Positions 60,441 through 64,000 of a stretch of 64,000 nt of DNA are shown piece after piece (positions within the stretch are counted from its first letter, which is position 1; the number at the start of each line of letters is the position of its first letter). A program made the translations under genes and the position numbers. Below the pieces are notes generated by a model, which saw nothing but the letters and a program-made list of their open reading frames with translations, did not search any database and was not told the DNA's origin. The DNA comes from Schauerella aestuarii (lineage in GTDB: Bacteria; Pseudomonadota; Gammaproteobacteria; Burkholderiales; Burkholderiaceae_B): NCBI RefSeq assembly GCF_009866805.1, contig NZ_SIZW01000039.1:791935-855934 (forward strand), written 5' to 3'.

Positions 60441-60559
60441 GCAGGGTGTGATGTAGTGGCGACTTGCCCATTGTGCAAATCATTTGCCATCGTGCCCTGG
60501 GCAAACGGCTGGCCACCCCGAGCATCGCGTGGCAACCACTTCTTTATCGAGTATCCAGT

Positions 60560-61213
60560 ATGTACCTGCCCGCGCAAACCGAGGAGACGCGCCTCGACGA
60601 AATTCACCGCGTGATCAAGGAGCATCCGTTCGGGATCCTGGTGACGCAGGCCGGCGGCATGCTGGACGCGAATCACATCCCGTTCGAATTCGAGCCCGGC
60701 GAAGACGGCCCGGGGCAACTGACCGCGCATGTGGCCCGTGCCAATTCGATCTGGCAGGCGCTGAAATCGGGCGATGAGGTGCTGGTCATTTTTCGCGGGG
60801 GAGACGCGTATATCTCGCCCACGTGGTATCCCAGCAAACACGAATTGCATCGCCAGGTGCCCACCTGGAATTATCAGGTGGTGCATGCGCATGGCGTGAT
60901 CACGATTCAGGACGACGAGCGATTCGTGCGCGGCATGGTGGCGCGGTTGACGCGCACGCATGAGGCAACCGCAGGCAACGAGAAACCGTGGAAGATGACG
61001 GATTCGGAGCCGGAATTCATCGATGCTTTGCTGAAGGCAATCGTGGGGATCGAGATTCGCATCACGTCGCTTGTGGCGAAATCGAAACTCGGCAAGCACA
61101 AGGACGTGCGCGATATCGAAGGCCCCGCTGACGCGTTGAAGGCGCGTCACGAAACCGAGATCTCCTGTGCGATGGCGCAAGCCGCGGCGCAGAAGAAGGG
61201 CGCGGCAGCCTAG
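60560..61213 (+). CDS. FMN-binding negative transcriptional regulator (PaiB-like)
   Basis: 217 residues. MYLPAQTEETRLDEIHRVIKEHPFGILVTQAGGMLDANHIPFEFE, HVARANSIWQAL, VLVIFRGGDAYISPTWYPSKHELHRQVPTWNYQVVHAHGVITI and the C-terminal FIDALLKAIVGIEIRITSLVAKSKLGKHKD fit the PaiB/FMN-binding split-barrel family. Despite the family name, an FMN-dependent enzyme is as likely as a regulator. The stop TAG overlaps the convergent DUF2894 stop in the palindrome CTAG. Confidence 0.9.
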   Translation: MYLPAQTEETRLDEIHRVIKEHPFGILVTQAGGMLDANHIPFEFEPGEDGPGQLTAHVARANSIWQALKSGDEVLVIFRGGDAYISPTWYPSKHELHRQVPTWNYQVVHAHGVITIQDDERFVRGMVARLTRTHEATAGNEKPWKMTDSEPEFIDALLKAIVGIEIRITSLVAKSKLGKHKDVRDIEGPADALKARHETEISCAMAQAAAQKKGAAA

Positions 61214-61980
61214 CTTTTCTTGCGCGCGGCGCTTTTCTTGCCGGCGGCCGTGCGCGGCGCATCCTTGGCCGGCGTGGTGCCGGCCTGATTCAGCTGATCC
61301 ATCCAGGACAGCGCGTCCACATACGACAGAAACTGCCGCACATAGCCCGGCGACAAGGTACGCATCAGCGAGAGCGAGCGATGCACGAGGTGGCTGGAGT
61401 TCAGTGGCCCGGCATTATCTGGCACGTGCGCTTGCGACTGCCGTAATTGCTTGTTGGTGCTCACGCTTGCCCAGGCCTCGCGGAAATAATCGATGGCGGG
61501 CAATTCGGGGTACGCCGCGCGCTGCTGCGCAAGCGTCTGTAAAACGGCACTGTCGCCGTCGGCGGCGTGCTGCATGGCGAGATGCGCAGCGAGCGCTTCG
61601 AGCGGCCGTCCAGCGGGCACGACGGCCGTAGTGTCGGCGACTCGATTTACAGGGCCGGCCGGATGTTCACTGGCTTCTCGATCTCTGCCGGCGCCGCGAT
61701 CGGCCCGCGCATCGACGCTCGCAACGTCCTTCGCGGATGGCTGCGCTGTTGCGCTCGCCGGTTCTGCGGCTTCACTCGTGCGTTCGATGTGGGCCGCATA
61801 GGCCGCCAACGCATCGGCCAGCTTGCGGTCGAGCACTTGCCGCGCTAGTCCGCGATGACTTTCCGCGCGGCGCGCCAGTGCGGCGATGAACTGAAAGCGC
61901 GCGGGATTCAGGCGATCGTGACCGCTGGCGCGCCACGCATGGAGCGTCGCGTGCAGATCGGTCGTCGCATCGCCGGTCAT
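61210..61980 (-). CDS. DUF2894 protein
   Basis: 256 residues. DLHATLHAWRASGHDRLNPARFQFIAALARRAESHRGLARQVLDRKLADALAAYAAHIE is the DUF2894 N-terminus; a charged Ala-rich middle follows, and VHRSLSLMRTLSPGYVRQFLSYVDALSWMDQL the C-terminal helical domain, ending in a Lys-rich tail (KKSAARKKS). No signal peptide or membrane segment, so cytoplasmic. Its start overlaps the MotB-like gene stop (ATGA). This family occurs next to DUF802 and OmpA-type genes in Burkholderiales; function unknown. Confidence 0.8.
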   Translation of the reverse strand: MTGDATTDLHATLHAWRASGHDRLNPARFQFIAALARRAESHRGLARQVLDRKLADALAAYAAHIERTSEAAEPASATAQPSAKDVASVDARADRGAGRDREASEHPAGPVNRVADTTAVVPAGRPLEALAAHLAMQHAADGDSAVLQTLAQQRAAYPELPAIDYFREAWASVSTNKQLRQSQAHVPDNAGPLNSSHLVHRSLSLMRTLSPGYVRQFLSYVDALSWMDQLNQAGTTPAKDAPRTAAGKKSAARKKS

Positions 61981-62801
61981 CGTGACGGTGCCTGGCCGCT
62001 GGACGGCGTGTTGGCTGGCGATGCGTTGGGTGCTGCGCCTGCTGGCGACGCAGACGCAGCATCGGCGGCAGGCTTCGCCACCGGCGCGACCGCATCGCCG
62101 GCGGCTGGCGTCGTGCTTGTTGCTGTTGCGGGAACGGCAGGCACGGCAGCCGCGGGCTTGGCTGGCGCGACAGCATCGGCAGAGGGCTTCGGAATCGGCG
62201 CGATCTCCACGCGGCGGTTCTTGGCCCGGCCTTCTTCATCGGCGTTGGAACTCACCGGTTGCTGCGATCCGAAGGCGGCCGCAAACACGGAAGCGGGCGC
62301 GATGCCCTCATCGATCAGCACGCGCGTCACCGTCAATGCGCGCTGGGCCGAGAGCTCCCAGTTATCCGCGAATCGACGATTGTTTTCCCGCACCTGTTGA
62401 TCGTCGGTGAAGCCGCTCACCATCAGCACTTCCTGATGGGTTTCGAGGTACACCGAAAGCGGAGCAATCAGGCTCTTCAAGATCTCGCGGCCTTCGGGCT
62501 GCAGTTGTGCCGAATTGAGCGCAAACAGCACGTTGCCGCTGATGCCGATGCGGCCGTTGATGAGCGTCACCCGGCCGGCTGCCAGCGGCACCGCCAAGGC
62601 TTCTTCGAGGGTGACGCGGCGCTGCGTTTCTTCCTGGCGCTGCTTGACCTCTTCGTCGAGCCGGGCTGAAAGTTCGAGTTGCACGCCGATCACGCCCACC
62701 ACCACCAGCACGAACGCGCCCAGCAACACCGACATCAGGTCGCCGAAAACGGGCCAGACGGGGACGGTGGGCTCCACGCCCGCGTCGATGTCTTCTTTCA
62801 T
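61977..62801 (-). CDS. MotB/OmpA-family stator-like protein
   Basis: 274 residues. A short cytoplasmic N-terminus leads to one membrane helix, PVFGDLMSVLLGAFVLVVVGVIGVQL, with Asp21 at its cytoplasmic edge as in MotB (ADMMTLLL). The periplasmic OmpA/MotB domain has FTDD (131-134), NWELSAQRA (147-155, a MotB hallmark) and NRRVEI (195-200), then a Pro/Ala-rich tail (201-274). It overlaps DUF802 and DUF2894 genes by four bases each. It probably anchors to peptidoglycan and forms an ion channel with the DUF802 protein. Confidence 0.88.
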   Translation of the reverse strand: MKEDIDAGVEPTVPVWPVFGDLMSVLLGAFVLVVVGVIGVQLELSARLDEEVKQRQEETQRRVTLEEALAVPLAAGRVTLINGRIGISGNVLFALNSAQLQPEGREILKSLIAPLSVYLETHQEVLMVSGFTDDQQVRENNRRFADNWELSAQRALTVTRVLIDEGIAPASVFAAAFGSQQPVSSNADEEGRAKNRRVEIAPIPKPSADAVAPAKPAAAVPAVPATATSTTPAAGDAVAPVAKPAADAASASPAGAAPNASPANTPSSGQAPSR

Positions 62802-64000
62802 GCTTGCGCGTCGCTCTCGGGTGCTTGCGCGCGGGCAACGTGCTGCAGATCTTCGAGGATCTGCTTTTGCGCCATCATGCTCAAGTCAATCACTTCGCGT
62901 GCCTGGGCCACGTAGTAAGCCAGCTGTTCGTCGCTGCGCGTCGTGGATTTGTCGAGCGCGGCTTCGATGCGTTGCAGGTGACTCACCAACGACGTGTTCG
63001 ATTCGCTGAACAGTTGCACCGCAGTGCCGAACGACTCGCCCAGACTCGCCACTTCGACGGCGCTGCCGGTGACCTGTGCAGCGACCTCGGTGAGCTTCGT
63101 GGTTTCGCTTTCCACCCGATCGATGAACTGGGTGCCCACGCGGTCCAGCACGTCGGCCGAGGTCGCGACCAAGGCATCCACCGCCGTGCGCTGTTCGGTC
63201 GACGCATGGTTGACCGCATCGAGCAGCGTGCTCAGCGTGTCGAGCAGACGGCTGCGTTCTTCCAGCATGGCGTTGTCGCGTGCCATGCTGTCTGAGAGTT
63301 TCTGTCGCACTTCGATGACCACGTCGGCCGCCGCGCGCGGCGCTTCGGACGCGGCTTGTACAAGCTGTGCAATCTCGGCGATGGTGCTGCTGGCGTGAGC
63401 CTGCGTTTCAGACGAGATGTCGCGCGCGGTTTGGGCTAGCGCGTCGCAGATCGCCTGGCTGCGCTCGGTGGTGTGGGCACCGGCCTGCTGCCATTCTTCG
63501 CGCAGCGTGGCGGCCATCGTGGCAAGCGAGTCGGTCCAGGCGGCCAGGCGCGCTTGATCCTGCGCGGCCAGGGCCGTTTGCAGATCGGCCGCGGCCTTGG
63601 GTGCGTCGGCAGCCACCTGCACCACGCGGTCTATCTCGGCCAATGTGCTGGTAGCTTGGGCGCGGGTCTCGGAGGAGATGTCGGATGCCGTTTGCGCCAG
63701 GGCGTCGCACATGTCTTGCATGCGGCGCGCGGTATCGGCATTGGCTGCTTTCGATTCTTCGCGCAGCGTTGAGGCGATCTCGGCCAGCGACGCCGTCCAT
63801 GCGGCTAGCCGCGCTTGATCCTGCGCGGCCAGGGCCGTTTGCAGATCGGCGGCGGCCTTGGGCGCGTCGGCAGCCACTTGCACCACACGGTCGATCTCGG
63901 CCAGTGTGCTCGTGGCTTGCGCGCGGGTTTCGGAGGAGATATCCGACGCCGTCTTCGCCAGCGCGTCGCACATCGCTTGCAGGCGCTGTGCGGTATCGGC
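62798..64000 (-). CDS. DUF802 protein with long helical tandem repeats (5' end beyond window)
   Basis: The C-terminal 400 residues are in view and the frame continues past 64000. The visible part is Ala-rich and predicted helical, built of 87-residue repeats (see repeat feature) followed by a conserved end: DNAMLEERSRLLDTLSTLLDAVNHASTEQRTAVDALVATSADVLDRV, VTGSAVEVASLGESFGTAVQLFSESN and QIEDLQHVARAQ-like tail. DUF802 proteins are Burkholderiales-specific; the N-terminal half outside the window should hold the membrane part. Its stop overlaps the MotB-like start. Confidence 0.8.
   Translation of the reverse strand, partial: ADTAQRLQAMCDALAKTASDISSETRAQATSTLAEIDRVVQVAADAPKAAADLQTALAAQDQARLAAWTASLAEIASTLREESKAANADTARRMQDMCDALAQTASDISSETRAQATSTLAEIDRVVQVAADAPKAAADLQTALAAQDQARLAAWTDSLATMAATLREEWQQAGAHTTERSQAICDALAQTARDISSETQAHASSTIAEIAQLVQAASEAPRAAADVVIEVRQKLSDSMARDNAMLEERSRLLDTLSTLLDAVNHASTEQRTAVDALVATSADVLDRVGTQFIDRVESETTKLTEVAAQVTGSAVEVASLGESFGTAVQLFSESNTSLVSHLQRIEAALDKSTTRSDEQLAYYVAQAREVIDLSMMAQKQILEDLQHVARAQAPESDAQA
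63452..64000. repeat. 261-bp tandem repeats in the DUF802 gene
   Basis: Two nearly identical 87-codon units lie at 63713-63973 and 63452-63712 (both start MCDALA[KQ]TASDISSETRAQ); a third, diverged copy begins at 63451 (ICDALAQTARDISSETQAH). The repeat continues beyond 64000, where the end of another unit is visible. The units are close to identical at DNA level. Confidence 0.9.

Noticed and set aside
63452..64000. CRISPR array
   Set aside because: The repeats are 261 bp, in frame and coding, without spacers.
61210..64000. Calling the locus a Zorya system outright
   Set aside because: No ZorC, ZorD or ZorE is in view and the DUF802 N-terminus is outside the window; only the MotB-like features are supported.

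Overview
The window looks like chromosomal DNA of a GC-rich betaproteobacterium of the order Burkholderiales, most probably Alcaligenaceae (Bordetella/Achromobacter/Pusillimonas-like). This is inferred from the gene order lolB-ispE-tRNA(Gln)-prs-rplY-pth-ychF, three Bug-type (TctC) solute-binding proteins, a CIRCE-controlled groESL operon and a DUF802/OmpA/DUF2894 cluster. I see no prophage, insertion sequence or CRISPR array.

Layout. 1-5.4 kb: accessory catabolism, with a cut-off flavin monooxygenase, a Bug protein divergent from a LysR regulator, and an MBL-fold hydrolase / FAD aromatic monooxygenase / DUF2783 operon behind a promoter carrying operator-like repeats. 5.5-14.9 kb: housekeeping (mutM, TPR protein, lolB, ispE, tRNA-Gln, prs, rplY, pth, CPBP protease, ychF, thioesterase). 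15.2-23.3 kb: AsmA plus a small MOSC_N protein, the rsmD-coaD-ferredoxin operon divergent from ftsY, and a CYTH-CHAD protein. 23.4-30.4 kb: glpD-iclR, then ribBA-ribH-nusB-thiL-pgpA-pncC. 30.5-36.6 kb (minus): pyrF, ndh, dgkA, a COG0523 metallochaperone overlapping a cysteine hydrolase, and a cyclic amidohydrolase.

36.6-44.4 kb is a catabolic island: an aconitase paralogue divergent from a GntR regulator, then an isocitrate-lyase/PEP-mutase family lyase, two SDRs and a Bug protein. The two divergent promoters share a 12-bp box over the -35 and start almost at the start codons. 44.5-47.9 kb: a YihY membrane protein and groESL. 48-50 kb: an exported alpha/beta hydrolase with paired operators, and a TetR regulator. 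50-54.2 kb: a LysR regulator divergent from an orotate phosphoribosyltransferase-like gene, an M20 N-carbamoyl hydrolase and a Bug protein. 54.3-58.6 kb: a FecI/FecR/TonB-receptor iron-uptake unit with a Fur-box-like site. 58.8-61.2 kb: a MocR regulator and a PaiB-like protein.

The right end (61.2-64 kb, minus) is the most interesting part: three genes with 4-nt stop/start overlaps encoding a protein with long 87-residue tandem repeats (DUF802, running off the window), a MotB-like protein with a membrane Asp and a NWELS motif, and a DUF2894 protein. The arrangement suggests an ion-driven stator with a long tail, comparable in design to ZorA/ZorB but without the other Zorya genes in view.
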